64,000 nt of DNA from Candidatus Kapaibacterium sp. (GTDB taxonomy: Bacteria > Bacteroidota > Ignavibacteria > Kapaibacteriales > UBA2268): assembly GCA_013414795.1 (NCBI GenBank), contig CP058732.1, positions 2,145,950 through 2,209,949 of the forward strand. The letters are read 5' to 3'. The notes under the pieces were generated by a model. It was not told the DNA's origin and did no database searches. It saw only the letters and a program-made list of their open reading frames with translations. Below are positions 35,678 through 45,889 of the stretch, in pieces (the first letter of the stretch is position 1; each line of letters starts with the position of its first letter). The position numbers and the translations under genes were made by a program.

Positions 35678-38600
35678 TTACGGCATAAAGATAAACGGTT
35701 GCTGCAAGGTCTCGCCCAGAGCAGACACTCGAAGCATATATGCTCCTGGAGCGAACAACTTACGGTCGAGATGTATCATCACTGTGGTCGCAACGTTGTC
35801 ATAAGAATATTCGTGGGTGAAGAGTGTTCTTCCGTCCATTGCAACGATCTCGATTCGGAAGTTGGCTTGTTTCATTGGAATCAAATCGAATTGCAAAACA
35901 TCCTCGACTGGGTTGGGCCAGATGGGTGTAACCGCAAAGTTCGATGTTCGGACCACTTCCTCGTCTTCTACGTCGCGTGCGGTGGTCTTAATTGCCTTTG
36001 GATTGGAGGCGTTAGTAGTGGTATTGTAATTATAACTTGTCGAGGAGCAACCAGTGTTGTAATTGTACTCAAAGGCACGGAATGCATACCAAGTTGAAGG
36101 AGCAAGCCCAGTAATGTAAGCAGAACTACCAGTTCCATTGTACAATAATCTTGTATTTGTTCCAAATGGTGCAGCACTTGGCCAGTATGAATTCGCACCG
36201 GTATTAACGCTTCCATCCGATGGAATTGTTCCAGAATATGAAGTACTGCCCTGTGTTGCAGCAATCAATCTACCCATTCCATCGCCGCTGGTCCAAATCA
36301 AGGAGATTGTGGTTCTTGTTCGCCCACCGCTGATATTAGTAACCTGGGTTGGTTCGGGTGCAAGGGCATATACAGTGAAATACCCAGTTCCAGAAGTTAA
36401 TGAATCGCAATCATCAGCAATGTAAATGAAATACTGACCATAAGTAGAACAGGTAACATTACTGGTGATAGTAATGCTTGCCGGAGAAGTACTTGTACCA
36501 CTCGCTTCGAGCGTTGGATTTGAACCTCCTGGTCCATCATCATCTCTGAACAGATACCATCGCTTGGATGATGGAGAGCCACCAGTAAATGATACGCTTA
36601 CAGACAAGGAACTACCAATAATACCATATGTCGGATTGCTTGGATAAGAAGTTATGCTTAACGCTGGAACAACATTCAATTGTGCAGAATTGCTGGTAAT
36701 TGTCGAACCGCAACCACTGGTAATCACACATCGATAATAATATGTACCTGTTGTAATTCCAGGGGAATTTGACGTAACAGTCAATGTAGATGAGTTACTG
36801 CCAGAGTATGTTGCGTTGGTTGGAGTACCATTTGAAACATTATTCCAGGTGGAATTATCTTGACTATATTCCCATTGATATGTGGGGGTAGCACAACTGG
36901 ATGTTGCGGTTACCGAGAAGGTTTCGCTACCAGTTGTAGAGCAAATTTGTCCGTCCTGCGGCTGGGCAGTAATACTTAAATTATCAATAGTAAAGTTGCC
37001 ACTTGTTGCATCAGCAGAATTTCCAGCACAATCGATGGCACGAACGACAACGTATGCATTACCGCCACAAACAGAAACACCAGATGGAATTGCCCAAGTA
37101 TATGAACCGGAATTTGCTAACCCACTTTGAATTAACTGCAAGGTAGAACCATTATAATAATACAAAGATATACTACTAAAATTAGGATCTGAAATATTGC
37201 CCGGCGTCCAGGTAATATTATAATTTTGCCCAGCAATCAAGCAAGTCGAGGGTACAGTTGGTGCAGAAGTATTTGTCGGGGCAGTATTATCGATTATAAA
37301 TGTTGGACTCAATATTTGATGGGTATTTCCAGCGCAATCACTGAATGTTATTCGAATTTGGGCGCTGTTTGTATTTACTGTGTTAGGAACTGTCCAGTTA
37401 TAATTTCCAGATGAACCACTGATTGGATGGTTACTAACAATAATTACCCAGGAACTTCCATTATAGTACTCAATGTTAACAGTATTACTCAAATTTGGAT
37501 CCGTTGCATTATTCCATTGAATATTTACTATATCGCCACCTTTGTAACACCCACTTGATGTAGGATTTGTAATCGACCCGCCGCTTGGTGCTGTATTGTC
37601 ATATATGAAGTAATGACTTGGAGGCATCGTCCATTGGTTTCCGGCAGCATCGGTTACACGAATCTGGACATAATGCTTGCCATCGGTGAAAGTTGCTCCT
37701 GCTCCGTGTGTCCAAGACCAAGTTGTTGTTCCTGTTGCGTTATTCCAAGTTTGAGATGTAACCCAGCTACTACCATTCCAGGAATAATCAACACCAGAAG
37801 TAAACGATCCATCGTTGTTAACATCACGCCACAAAGACACTTCGACAAGATTTAAACCGCAAGGTGCACCACCAACCCAAGAATCAGAGGCTGAACCACT
37901 AAATGATGAAGGCATTGTTGCAGACCTGTAACAAGCAGCGTTTGCTGGTGTTGTAATAGTCCCACTTGGATTTGTGTGGTCAACATAATATGTTTCACCC
38001 GAGGTATAAGTTGTCGTCGAGGCATTTGGACAGCCGTATGCCATATCATTGACAGAGCCGGTAAAGTCCAAACGAATCTCGCGGTTGATTCCTATTACAT
38101 CAACAGTTACATCATATTGGCTTGCACCACCAGAACTGGGAAAAACGGGAGTTACGCTGGTAATTGTACCAACAGAGCCAGAACCACTTACACCAGTAAC
38201 AGTAAAGTCAGATGATGAAACCGAGGAGGTATTTACAGCCTCGTTAAAAGTAACTCTAAACGTAACACTATTTACGTTGGTGCATTGCCCCGAAGGACTT
38301 TGCCGAACTATGCTTGAAACATAAGGTGGCGTTTGGTCTACGCCCGGTGCACTTAAATTATTTCCACTTCCAGTATAAGTCGAAGCAAATGTTATATTAT
38401 TTCCATCCTGGAAGTTGAAACTCAATGGCAAATCTTGAGATTGGTCGTTTATGTTGGGGTCTCCACTTGCTACTGTGTAGGTCAACGTGTAGGTTCCATC
38501 GCGCTTATCAGTAAATGTCGAAGTAACATCAACACCATTAATAGTTTGAGTGCCATTAGTCAACAACCCGAGTTGTCCATTTGTTGCTGTAACGGTTACA

Positions 38601-39448
38601 ACAATACTGCAACCAATACCAACATTGTTATAATATGGACTACTTCCGTGCCCGGGATCGTAAGAGGCAGAGGAAATCGAAGGATTCGCCAAAGTAGTTT
38701 GCGTTACAAAAGCATAAGTACTCGAGACATTACCAGATGCATCGTATGCGTAGAGATAGAAAGTATAACTTCTATTATTATTAAGGCCGAAGACGAAATA
38801 TTGTTGGCTGGTTGGTTTACCGATGTCTCGATTTTGGAAAGCCCAGGAGGAGCTTGAATTATTGTAAACAGAAAGCAGATAGCCAGCGGCGCCAGTACCG
38901 TCGGTCCAATAAAGTCTACCGCCTTCACTCCAGGGAGCAATATTTAAACCAGAGGGCAATGACCCAGAGTAAGATGAAGTTGTCCTAAACGAGCGGGGAT
39001 TGTTATCGGCAGAAGAATTGTTGTAATCCCAATTTGAACCGCTGACATTAAATTCATACACTTTAACATAGTATGTAGTTCCAGCGGCAAGACCGCTCAA
39101 TGTGGTTTGTCTGGCATAATCGGAAGTTCCCGGGGTGCCCATAACATCGATCACATAACTACCAGTTGAACCAACCTGGGGAGCAGATGAAAGATTGCCG
39201 TTAGCATCGGTGTAGATTGGACCTCCAGTTGTTAAAATAGCATCAGTAGCGGTCCAGTTATTGTCAGTACGAATGACAACAATTCGGTTTGTACCATTAC
39301 CGCGAGTCCAATGAACTGTTACGCCCGAGGATGATAGATTTGAAAAGGCAAGATATTTTGCTTGAACTGTTGGTGGAGCGGCAAAGGATTCGGTATATGA
39401 GAGAATTGCAACTGCAAGGAGAGTTAGTAGGAAAAGGAATTTTTTCAT
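35678..39448 (-). CDS. Large secreted FnIII/Ig-like protein with type IX secretion sorting tail
   Basis: 1256 residues; signal peptide (KKFLFLLTLLAVAILSYTESFAA) with a strong GGAGG site upstream. The N-terminal 250 residues hold FnIII-like units (SNLSSSGVTVHWTRGNGTNR). The middle has bacterial Ig-like units with repeated NTAPSGG / DNTAPTNTS-type joints and SbsA-like VTFRVTFNEAVNTSSV. A further FnIII unit (TTISLIWTSGDGMGRLIAA) precedes the C-terminal tail, FAVTPIWPNPVEDVLQFDL to APGAYMLRVS, a classic T9SS type A sorting domain. It should be exported by the Sec and T9SS routes and attached to the cell surface. Substrate or partner unknown. Confidence 0.88.
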   Translation of the reverse strand: MKKFLFLLTLLAVAILSYTESFAAPPTVQAKYLAFSNLSSSGVTVHWTRGNGTNRIVVIRTDNNWTATDAILTTGGPIYTDANGNLSSAPQVGSTGSYVIDVMGTPGTSDYARQTTLSGLAAGTTYYVKVYEFNVSGSNWDYNNSSADNNPRSFRTTSSYSGSLPSGLNIAPWSEGGRLYWTDGTGAAGYLLSVYNNSSSSWAFQNRDIGKPTSQQYFVFGLNNNRSYTFYLYAYDASGNVSSTYAFVTQTTLANPSISSASYDPGHGSSPYYNNVGIGCSIVVTVTATNGQLGLLTNGTQTINGVDVTSTFTDKRDGTYTLTYTVASGDPNINDQSQDLPLSFNFQDGNNITFASTYTGSGNNLSAPGVDQTPPYVSSIVRQSPSGQCTNVNSVTFRVTFNEAVNTSSVSSSDFTVTGVSGSGSVGTITSVTPVFPSSGGASQYDVTVDVIGINREIRLDFTGSVNDMAYGCPNASTTTYTSGETYYVDHTNPSGTITTPANAACYRSATMPSSFSGSASDSWVGGAPCGLNLVEVSLWRDVNNDGSFTSGVDYSWNGSSWVTSQTWNNATGTTTWSWTHGAGATFTDGKHYVQIRVTDAAGNQWTMPPSHYFIYDNTAPSGGSITNPTSSGCYKGGDIVNIQWNNATDPNLSNTVNIEYYNGSSWVIIVSNHPISGSSGNYNWTVPNTVNTNSAQIRITFSDCAGNTHQILSPTFIIDNTAPTNTSAPTVPSTCLIAGQNYNITWTPGNISDPNFSSISLYYYNGSTLQLIQSGLANSGSYTWAIPSGVSVCGGNAYVVVRAIDCAGNSADATSGNFTIDNLSITAQPQDGQICSTTGSETFSVTATSSCATPTYQWEYSQDNSTWNNVSNGTPTNATYSGSNSSTLTVTSNSPGITTGTYYYRCVITSGCGSTITSNSAQLNVVPALSITSYPSNPTYGIIGSSLSVSVSFTGGSPSSKRWYLFRDDDGPGGSNPTLEASGTSTSPASITITSNVTCSTYGQYFIYIADDCDSLTSGTGYFTVYALAPEPTQVTNISGGRTRTTISLIWTSGDGMGRLIAATQGSTSYSGTIPSDGSVNTGANSYWPSAAPFGTNTRLLYNGTGSSAYITGLAPSTWYAFRAFEYNYNTGCSSTSYNYNTTTNASNPKAIKTTARDVEDEEVVRTSNFAVTPIWPNPVEDVLQFDLIPMKQANFRIEIVAMDGRTLFTHEYSYDNVATTVMIHLDRKLFAPGAYMLRVSALGETLQQPFIFMP

Positions 39449-39505
39449 TTAAGACCTCCGAATTTATTGAACATCATATAATAAACTTTCGGATAAAAAA
39501 TAACA

Positions 39506-39537
39506 AACACTCCCCGGGAAAATTCCCGAGGAGTGTA
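39506..39537 (-). terminator. Intrinsic terminator after the 1803-residue surface-protein gene
   Basis: ACACTCC...CGGGAAAATTCCCGAGGAGTGT forms a long stem of about 12 bp with one bulge. On the minus strand it is followed by TTTGTTATTTTTT. It lies 7 bp after the gene's stop at 39544. Confidence 0.85.
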
Positions 39538-39543
39538 GGAATA

Positions 39544-42500
39544 TTATTCAGTAACCGATATAAGTCGCCAGGCACCATTTGCAAAGACAAATAGTAAGTT
39601 GGCTTCGGCTGCGGTTGTATAATTTAAACCACCTGGAAGAACGTTGTTAAATGTGGCATTATTTCCATCGTTCCAGATTATGTACAAAGTTTGTCCGTCT
39701 TGAACCCCTGTCGTTGGCAAGGTAATGGTTACGTTACCACCAGAAGTGTTTGTTACATACACCACATCATATCCAGGATCGATGGATAAGGTGGCAGCAG
39801 TAGCAGTTTGAGTTTTATAAGAGAATTTGAACGAACCATCGGTTATTGCCAATGCCAAACCATTCGAAGTACCACCAGAATTAACTGCATCAGTATTTGC
39901 CACAGTCAATGCTGGGGAATTTCCTTGATTTTCGATAGCAACCAAAGCGCGGGTAGTTCCAACACTCGTGTAACCAGAGAATACAGCGGCGCCAGCGTCG
40001 TTAAATGTATTGTTGGTTATTTTGATTTGCAAGAGATGATCGTCAATATCATCCGTTGTTGTTATTCTCAATGCTGCTGCACCCAAATTACCTTGGGACG
40101 AATTGTTTTGTATTTCTACAACTGGTGAAGTGGCATTTTCAGCACCAACGAACAAGGCAGTTGGGTAATTCCCACTAACATTAGATGTATTTTCAACCAG
40201 TAATGGATAGGCTTGGCCCGAGTTTTTAATTCGAACCAATGCTTCACCTGCTGTATTGTATTGTCCATCGAATATCGCTGCTGGTCCTTGGCCATTTACA
40301 TTGCTTACATTTAAAGCCTCGGAGGTACCATCGTTGCTTATAGCAACCAATGCTCTTGAAGCAGCACTTGTGTAACCTGTGAACACAGCAGCACCAGCAT
40401 TTGTATAAGCGGGCGCAATTTGTACTTGTAACAAGTGGTCATTCAAATCGGCACCAGCACTTAATCGCAAAGCACCCGCACCAGTTGTCGTGCTGTTTTG
40501 GATGATTTGCACTGTTGGTACGCTTGCTGCGCTATTACCATTGACGACGATGGCTGGTGTGCTTGCAACAATTTGGTTGAATGTAGTGGAGGCGTCAACA
40601 TTAAACACGTCGGTTGCGGATCCGTCGCCGACGTATGCATTTCCGTCAACTTCGAAGTTTCCAGTTACATACAAATCAGCATTTCCTGCACTGGGATTAT
40701 CAAATGTTCCAGTTCCAATCACAACATCATTCGTTCCGGCAACATTAACGGGAGCATTAAATGTCGTAGTTGCGTTAACTGTTAACACATCGGTGTTTGC
40801 GCTTCCAAGAGTTGTATTATCGTTCACTGTTAAGTTATCAGCAGTCAAATTGGTGAATGTTCCCGCTGCTGGCGTTGTTCCGCCGATGACAGATCCGTCA
40901 ATTGTTGTGTTTGTAATTGTACCACCATTAATGGTCAAGGCATCTACTACCATCGCATCTGTTATTGAATTATTCGGGAATGACAATGTGCCAGTTGCAG
41001 TCAAATTAGTAAATGTTCCCGCTGCGGGCGTTGTTCCGCCGATTACTGTCCCATTAATTGTGCCACCAGTAATTACAGCATTGCTAAATGTATTTGTTCC
41101 ATTCCAGGTATTATTGCCAGTCCAGGTTTGGTTTGCTTCGAGTAACGCAATCGTACCAGAGAAGTCTTGGAATGTCCAGGTTCGGTTACTTGTTAGCGAT
41201 GGGAAGGTGATGTCCCCAACAAAAGCAACGCCATCATCATATCGGAAGGCTGGTACAGTTGCTTCCATTGTTAATGTTCCGCCAGTACTTGTTACTTGAA
41301 TATATCCACTTGAACCATCGATAATTGCTTGCCCAGAACCGGGACCTTGAGATTGAATTGGACCGCCATCAACAACCAAGGCTGGAACAGAAGCATTGTT
41401 TTTGATTGTTACTTGATAATTGTTTGATGAATTACCAACAGCAAGACCTTTGTCAATAGTAACTTGATTATTGACACCATTATATCCAACTTGCGCCTCA
41501 TTTGTTGAAGTTCCAATATGGATGCTGGAACCAGTAACGTAAAGTTTTCGCCACCGTAACGTACTGGTACCAAGGTCGTAAGCATTATCAAGTGTTGGAA
41601 CAACGTTATCGTCGAAGTAAACAGGAGCTCCACCAGCACCATTATTATTAATGTATCCACTGACATCGATTCTATTTACAAATAGGTCATCAAATCGATT
41701 GGCAGAGGAACCCAGATCGACCCCACTTGCTGGAAGGACTGTCGATGCAAGAGTGCCGTTGAATGTTATATTATCTGCAGAGCTCGAACCAAGAACAACA
41801 TTATCATTGAATTGCGCAGTTCCGTTTACGGTAATTCCACCATTGTAAGTTACAGGATTTGCAAACGAATGATTTCCGGTCCAGTTGAAGTTAGCCGCTT
41901 GATTTACTGCTACTGTTGCATTTGCTGTATTGTCAAATGTGAACCCGACGATCGTCCCATCTCCATTCGATACATTGTATTGTAGTGGTCCATTGTATTG
42001 TCCGGCTGTTACTGTTCCGCTGAAGTTCCCATCTACTGCTCCAATGTTCCCACTGAATGTTCCGTTCGTACCACTTATGCTTCCGGTTACATCAAGATTA
42101 TCATCTACTGTTACATTGCCTGTTGTGTTGATAACTGTGCCTCGGAAATCAGCATCATCATTCACTACAATATCATCAAATATTCCGCCAGCTGCTGTTA
42201 CATTTCCAGTTACTGTTACATTTCCACTGAATGTTCCGTTCGTTCCACTGAATGCTCCACCATTGAAGTTGTTCGCATTCAATGTCGTAAATGTTCCATT
42301 CGTCCCACTTATGTCTCCACTTACATCAAGATCGTTGTTAACAAATACAGGTCCGTTGAATGTAGATATTCCAGCCCAGGTTTGATCTCCTGTCCACGCA
42401 AAATCGTAATCTTGATTCACCGCTACTGTTGCATTTGCTGTATTGTCAAATGTGAACCCGACGATCGTCCCATCTCCATTCGATACATTGTATTGTAGTG

Positions 42501-44955
42501 GTCCATTGTATTGTCCAGCTGTTACTGTTCCGCTGAATGTTCCATTTACTGCTCCAATGTTCCCACTGAATGTTCCGTTCGTTCCACTTATGCTTCCAGT
42601 TACATCCAAATCACCCGTTACATCTAGATTATCATCTACTGTTACATTGCCTGTTGTGTTGATAACTGTGCCTCGGAAATCAGCATCATAATATACGGTT
42701 AAATAATCAAAGTAAGCATTTGTTGCTGTAATTGTTGGAACTACTAATGGTCCAATCAAAGTCAAGGAACCACCAACTGTCAAACTTCCAGTAACATCAA
42801 GATCATCATCAACAACAACAGGTTCGCCAGCATCGGGATTGGTAATTGTACCTCGTGCTTGCAATGCACCCGTTACAGAGGCTGTTGTGAAATTACCAGT
42901 TTGGAATGTTCCAGTTGTTGCATTTACATTTGTTCCGGTAAACGAACCACCATTAAAGTTGGTTGCATTAACTGTTGTAATTGTGGCGCTCGGACCAGTT
43001 ATAGCACCAGTATAATTAATGTTTCCATTAACTTGGAGATTATCGTCGATTGTAACTGTTGTACCTGGAGCATATATCAAACCAGTAACTGAGACGTTTC
43101 CAGTAAAGGTACCATTTCTTCCACTAAAGTCTCGACCAATAAAATCAACACCAGTAAAGTTACCACCAGCGTTGACATTTCCGGCAAAACTGCCACTTGC
43201 AGCAGTCAATGCCCCAGTTGCGGTAATTGCACCATTAACTTGGAGATTATCGTCAATTGTAACCGTTGTGCCTGGACTAGAAATTGGCCCACCAACAATC
43301 AAATTCGTTCCAGTTGTAACAGTACCAGTTAACGTACTTGTTCCATTAACAGAAAGATTTCCAGTAAAAGTACCATTCCGTCCAAAAATGTCTATTGCAG
43401 TTACATTACCAGTAAATGTAGCATTATTAGCATTTAGATTACCTGTAGTAATAATGTTCTGGTTACCAAAATTTGGAACGATCTTAGTACCTTGAATTGC
43501 AGCATTGGCTGCTACATTCTGGTCAGTAATTTTGTTTGCAACCCATTGTCCAGTACCCGGGGTACCGTTGTACCAAAGGACAGATCCACTACCGTCGGGC
43601 AAGAATGCAGCATCATCGCGTATCTTCAACGGGGCAACAGTTACACCATCATTGTAACCAAAGCCAACGATTGGTCCAACAGTTTGAATTTGACCAGGTA
43701 CCCATTGAGAACCATTAAACCAGTACAATTCACCAACATTCGTTGGTTGATAAGCCAATGGTACATTCAAAAGCCCAGTAACGGTCAAGTTGTTGTACGG
43801 TCCAATGACATCACCAGAGGCATACGCTGGACGCCAATCATTGGTAATTTGGCTGTAAACATAAACTTCGCCATCATAGTTTGGTGTGGAGAACAATGGC
43901 ACATTCAACCATTTTGTAACTGTGTTATTATTGATTGGTCCAACAACATCGCCATTCAAATTCGATGGTGTCCAAACATTATTTGTTGCATCGTAAATGT
44001 ATGTTTGACCATCGGCTGGTGCGGCTGTGCTCAATGGAATTCCTCTCCAACCGCCAACATAAGGATTTGGATATGTTCCATAAAGATCGCCACCAGCAGG
44101 ATCACCAACATTAATAAAGTAATCAACAACTTCTTGATTCAAATCACGGAGATAAACTTCACCATCTTTAATCTTGTCAGTAGTTACTGCGTCGGGAGCA
44201 ATTTTAGGATTAGTTACGGCGCCATCAGCAATCTTGGGAGTGGTAACAGCGCCATCGGCAAGTTTCGGTGTGGTAACAGCACCATTGAAAATACGGTCGG
44301 TTTTTACCGCACCCGGGGCAATCAATGGGTCTGGATATGTTCCAGTGAGGTCACCGCTTGCCGGACCGCTTGGCGGGAATGAGACATTTGGTGCCAACTT
44401 ATCCTGTGTAATCGAACCGGGAGGAATATTTCGAACTACTGCATTAGGATTTAATGTGGGATTTGGATATGTTCCTTGCAAATCACCACCGGCTGGACCC
44501 CAAGGAATTGCTTGCACACCAGGAGCAAGTTTTTCTTGGGTAATTGCGCCATCAACAACAGTCAAAGCAATCAATGCAGTATCTGATGTGGTCGATGTCA
44601 AAGATTTCATTGCGTATGGAGTTGAAGTCAAAGGTGTTCTTGGAAAAGCGTTTCCACCAATAGAAATTTGCAACCAAAGTGGTTTGTTGAAATTAATATT
44701 AAGTGGATTTTCTTTGCCAAGATATACATTCATAAAGCCATTTACGACGTCAACGAGTTGGTTTTCACTCCAAATCGGAGTACCACCAAATTCTTGTTCG
44801 TAAATTGCGAAGGTAATTGCAGTTTGTCCATTAAATGGACGGTCGTTTTGGTCCTTCAAGTTCGCTTGATAATTCAATAAGCGAGGAACTTGCGAGAAGA
44901 CCAAAGATGTTGATATTAAAATAGCAAGAACGAGTGAAAAGAAGAATCTTTTCAT
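39544..44955 (-). CDS. Giant repetitive surface protein, tail-fibre-like
   Basis: 1803 residues. A signal peptide (KRFFFSLVLAILISTSLVFSQ) is followed by a conserved domain (VPRLLNYQANLKDQNDRPFN to NPLNINFNKPLWLQISIGGN). Next come PAGGDLQGTYPNPTL-type units, then tandem DGAVTTPKIADGAVTNPKIA repeats near residues 230-265. The middle 1000 residues are low-complexity NGTFSGNVTVTGN-type repeats rich in Asn, Thr and Gly, expected to form beta-helical fibres. The C-terminal end (VVYVTNTSGGNVTITLPTTG) has no T9SS tail. Composition differs from the neighbours because of the repeats. Likely an exported fibre or adhesin; function unknown. Confidence 0.8.
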   Translation of the reverse strand: MKRFFFSLVLAILISTSLVFSQVPRLLNYQANLKDQNDRPFNGQTAITFAIYEQEFGGTPIWSENQLVDVVNGFMNVYLGKENPLNINFNKPLWLQISIGGNAFPRTPLTSTPYAMKSLTSTTSDTALIALTVVDGAITQEKLAPGVQAIPWGPAGGDLQGTYPNPTLNPNAVVRNIPPGSITQDKLAPNVSFPPSGPASGDLTGTYPDPLIAPGAVKTDRIFNGAVTTPKLADGAVTTPKIADGAVTNPKIAPDAVTTDKIKDGEVYLRDLNQEVVDYFINVGDPAGGDLYGTYPNPYVGGWRGIPLSTAAPADGQTYIYDATNNVWTPSNLNGDVVGPINNNTVTKWLNVPLFSTPNYDGEVYVYSQITNDWRPAYASGDVIGPYNNLTVTGLLNVPLAYQPTNVGELYWFNGSQWVPGQIQTVGPIVGFGYNDGVTVAPLKIRDDAAFLPDGSGSVLWYNGTPGTGQWVANKITDQNVAANAAIQGTKIVPNFGNQNIITTGNLNANNATFTGNVTAIDIFGRNGTFTGNLSVNGTSTLTGTVTTGTNLIVGGPISSPGTTVTIDDNLQVNGAITATGALTAASGSFAGNVNAGGNFTGVDFIGRDFSGRNGTFTGNVSVTGLIYAPGTTVTIDDNLQVNGNINYTGAITGPSATITTVNATNFNGGSFTGTNVNATTGTFQTGNFTTASVTGALQARGTITNPDAGEPVVVDDDLDVTGSLTVGGSLTLIGPLVVPTITATNAYFDYLTVYYDADFRGTVINTTGNVTVDDNLDVTGDLDVTGSISGTNGTFSGNIGAVNGTFSGTVTAGQYNGPLQYNVSNGDGTIVGFTFDNTANATVAVNQDYDFAWTGDQTWAGISTFNGPVFVNNDLDVSGDISGTNGTFTTLNANNFNGGAFSGTNGTFSGNVTVTGNVTAAGGIFDDIVVNDDADFRGTVINTTGNVTVDDNLDVTGSISGTNGTFSGNIGAVDGNFSGTVTAGQYNGPLQYNVSNGDGTIVGFTFDNTANATVAVNQAANFNWTGNHSFANPVTYNGGITVNGTAQFNDNVVLGSSSADNITFNGTLASTVLPASGVDLGSSANRFDDLFVNRIDVSGYINNNGAGGAPVYFDDNVVPTLDNAYDLGTSTLRWRKLYVTGSSIHIGTSTNEAQVGYNGVNNQVTIDKGLAVGNSSNNYQVTIKNNASVPALVVDGGPIQSQGPGSGQAIIDGSSGYIQVTSTGGTLTMEATVPAFRYDDGVAFVGDITFPSLTSNRTWTFQDFSGTIALLEANQTWTGNNTWNGTNTFSNAVITGGTINGTVIGGTTPAAGTFTNLTATGTLSFPNNSITDAMVVDALTINGGTITNTTIDGSVIGGTTPAAGTFTNLTADNLTVNDNTTLGSANTDVLTVNATTTFNAPVNVAGTNDVVIGTGTFDNPSAGNADLYVTGNFEVDGNAYVGDGSATDVFNVDASTTFNQIVASTPAIVVNGNSAASVPTVQIIQNSTTTGAGALRLSAGADLNDHLLQVQIAPAYTNAGAAVFTGYTSAASRALVAISNDGTSEALNVSNVNGQGPAAIFDGQYNTAGEALVRIKNSGQAYPLLVENTSNVSGNYPTALFVGAENATSPVVEIQNNSSQGNLGAAALRITTTDDIDDHLLQIKITNNTFNDAGAAVFSGYTSVGTTRALVAIENQGNSPALTVANTDAVNSGGTSNGLALAITDGSFKFSYKTQTATAATLSIDPGYDVVYVTNTSGGNVTITLPTTGVQDGQTLYIIWNDGNNATFNNVLPGGLNYTTAAEANLLFVFANGAWRLISVTE
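41905..42690 (-). repeat. Internal near-identical duplication of about 280 bp in the giant surface-protein gene
   Basis: The stretch from about 41907 to 42168 recurs from about 42418 to 42690, displaced by roughly 510 bp, with a few substitutions and an 18-bp insertion in the second copy. Both encode a segment containing NVSNGDGTIVGFTFDNTANA and VTVDDNLDVTG. It indicates recent expansion of the fibre region and is a likely site of length variation or misassembly. Confidence 0.85.
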
Positions 44956-45031
44956 TGTAAAACCCCATTATTAGTTAAACATAAAACTATATAATAATTA
45001 TTAATGATAAAATTCATTTCACAATTTATAA

Positions 45032-45610
45032 TTATTTAACAATTACAAGAATATTTCGATAAGTCTGAGTTTTCGATTCGGAGAAGCCCGCAACTTGTCC
45101 AGAAGTAATGGAGAGTTCATAAAAATAGTTTCCGCTTGGGACATCAATTTGGTTATCGTTTTTCAAGTCCCAAACAATTTCTTGTTGACCAGCGGGTTGG
45201 AAACCATCATAGAGAACTTTTACAAGATTTCCAACCATATCATAAACTTTGAGGGTTACAAGTGAATTTTCTTGAAGTGTATAGCGGAAGGTTGTTGAAA
45301 TCGAGGCGGGATTTGGATAGTTGGAAACTTGGTCGTTTAGTGAAATTGGTTCTCCTGGGACCTCAGTAGGCGATTCAGTAGGAACCCAAAAACCTTGGTA
45401 AAGAACCTTGTCGTTTTTGGAAATTCGGTCAATTGCAACTTGGCCAACAAGACCAGAAATTTTCAAATTAGCGGCGTTTTTGGTTTCAAGCATACCGCCC
45501 GAACCAATCACAGAACGCTCGATTTTTAATCCAGGAGCTGCAAAAATAGTTATTGCAGCAGATAAGAAAACCACGAGAACAACAGTCAGAACTTTTGAAT
45601 TAAGTCTCAT
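45032..45610 (-). CDS. Small secreted protein with T9SS/FlgD-like sorting domain
   Basis: 192 residues. Signal peptide (RLNSKVLTVVLVVFLSAAITIFAA), then a short domain with GSGGMLETKNAANLKISGLVGQ, then a C-terminal domain with SNYPNPASISTTFRYTLQ, VTLKVYDMVGNLVKVL and SGNYFYELSI. That last part is the typical T9SS sorting/FlgD-like Ig fold. It is upstream of the giant protein on the same strand with a 76-bp gap, so the two may be co-regulated. AAGGTGATTG precedes the ATG. The 279 bp upstream (45611-45889) contain only AT-rich intergenic DNA. Confidence 0.8.
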   Translation of the reverse strand: MRLNSKVLTVVLVVFLSAAITIFAAPGLKIERSVIGSGGMLETKNAANLKISGLVGQVAIDRISKNDKVLYQGFWVPTESPTEVPGEPISLNDQVSNYPNPASISTTFRYTLQENSLVTLKVYDMVGNLVKVLYDGFQPAGQQEIVWDLKNDNQIDVPSGNYFYELSITSGQVAGFSESKTQTYRNILVIVK

Positions 45611-45889
45611 ACAATCACCTTATATGGTAAATTTAACATACTATTCAACTTATTTTTAGCAAAAGAATTTAAAGCAATTATTATGCCAAAGAGCAATTCA
45701 ATTCTTTTTTCCATTTTTTGGTTACTCATAAAATTCAAATATATAAAAATTTTATTCAAAAAACCAAATAAAACTACAAATTTCAAATCTTCAAAAATTC
45801 TGAAACAAAATAAAATTCCTCCCCCCAGTTTTTAGTAATACAAAAATAATAATTGTAAGTAAATTTGCAAGTATTTTTTAAAAAAATTT

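Noticed and set aside
40490..41299. A 269-codon plus-strand open frame opposite the giant surface-protein gene
   Set aside because: It mirrors the low-complexity Asn/Thr/Gly repeats of the real minus-strand gene, has repetitive Val/Pro-rich content and no ribosome binding site.
43492..44382. A 296-codon plus-strand open frame in the same gene
   Set aside because: Antisense shadow of the signal-peptide-bearing 1803-residue gene; composition is erratic and no family motif is present.
45611..45889. A hidden small gene or RNA in the AT-rich gap before rsmB
   Set aside because: Only short random frames and homopolymer runs are visible, with no stem followed by a T run and no ribosome binding site.
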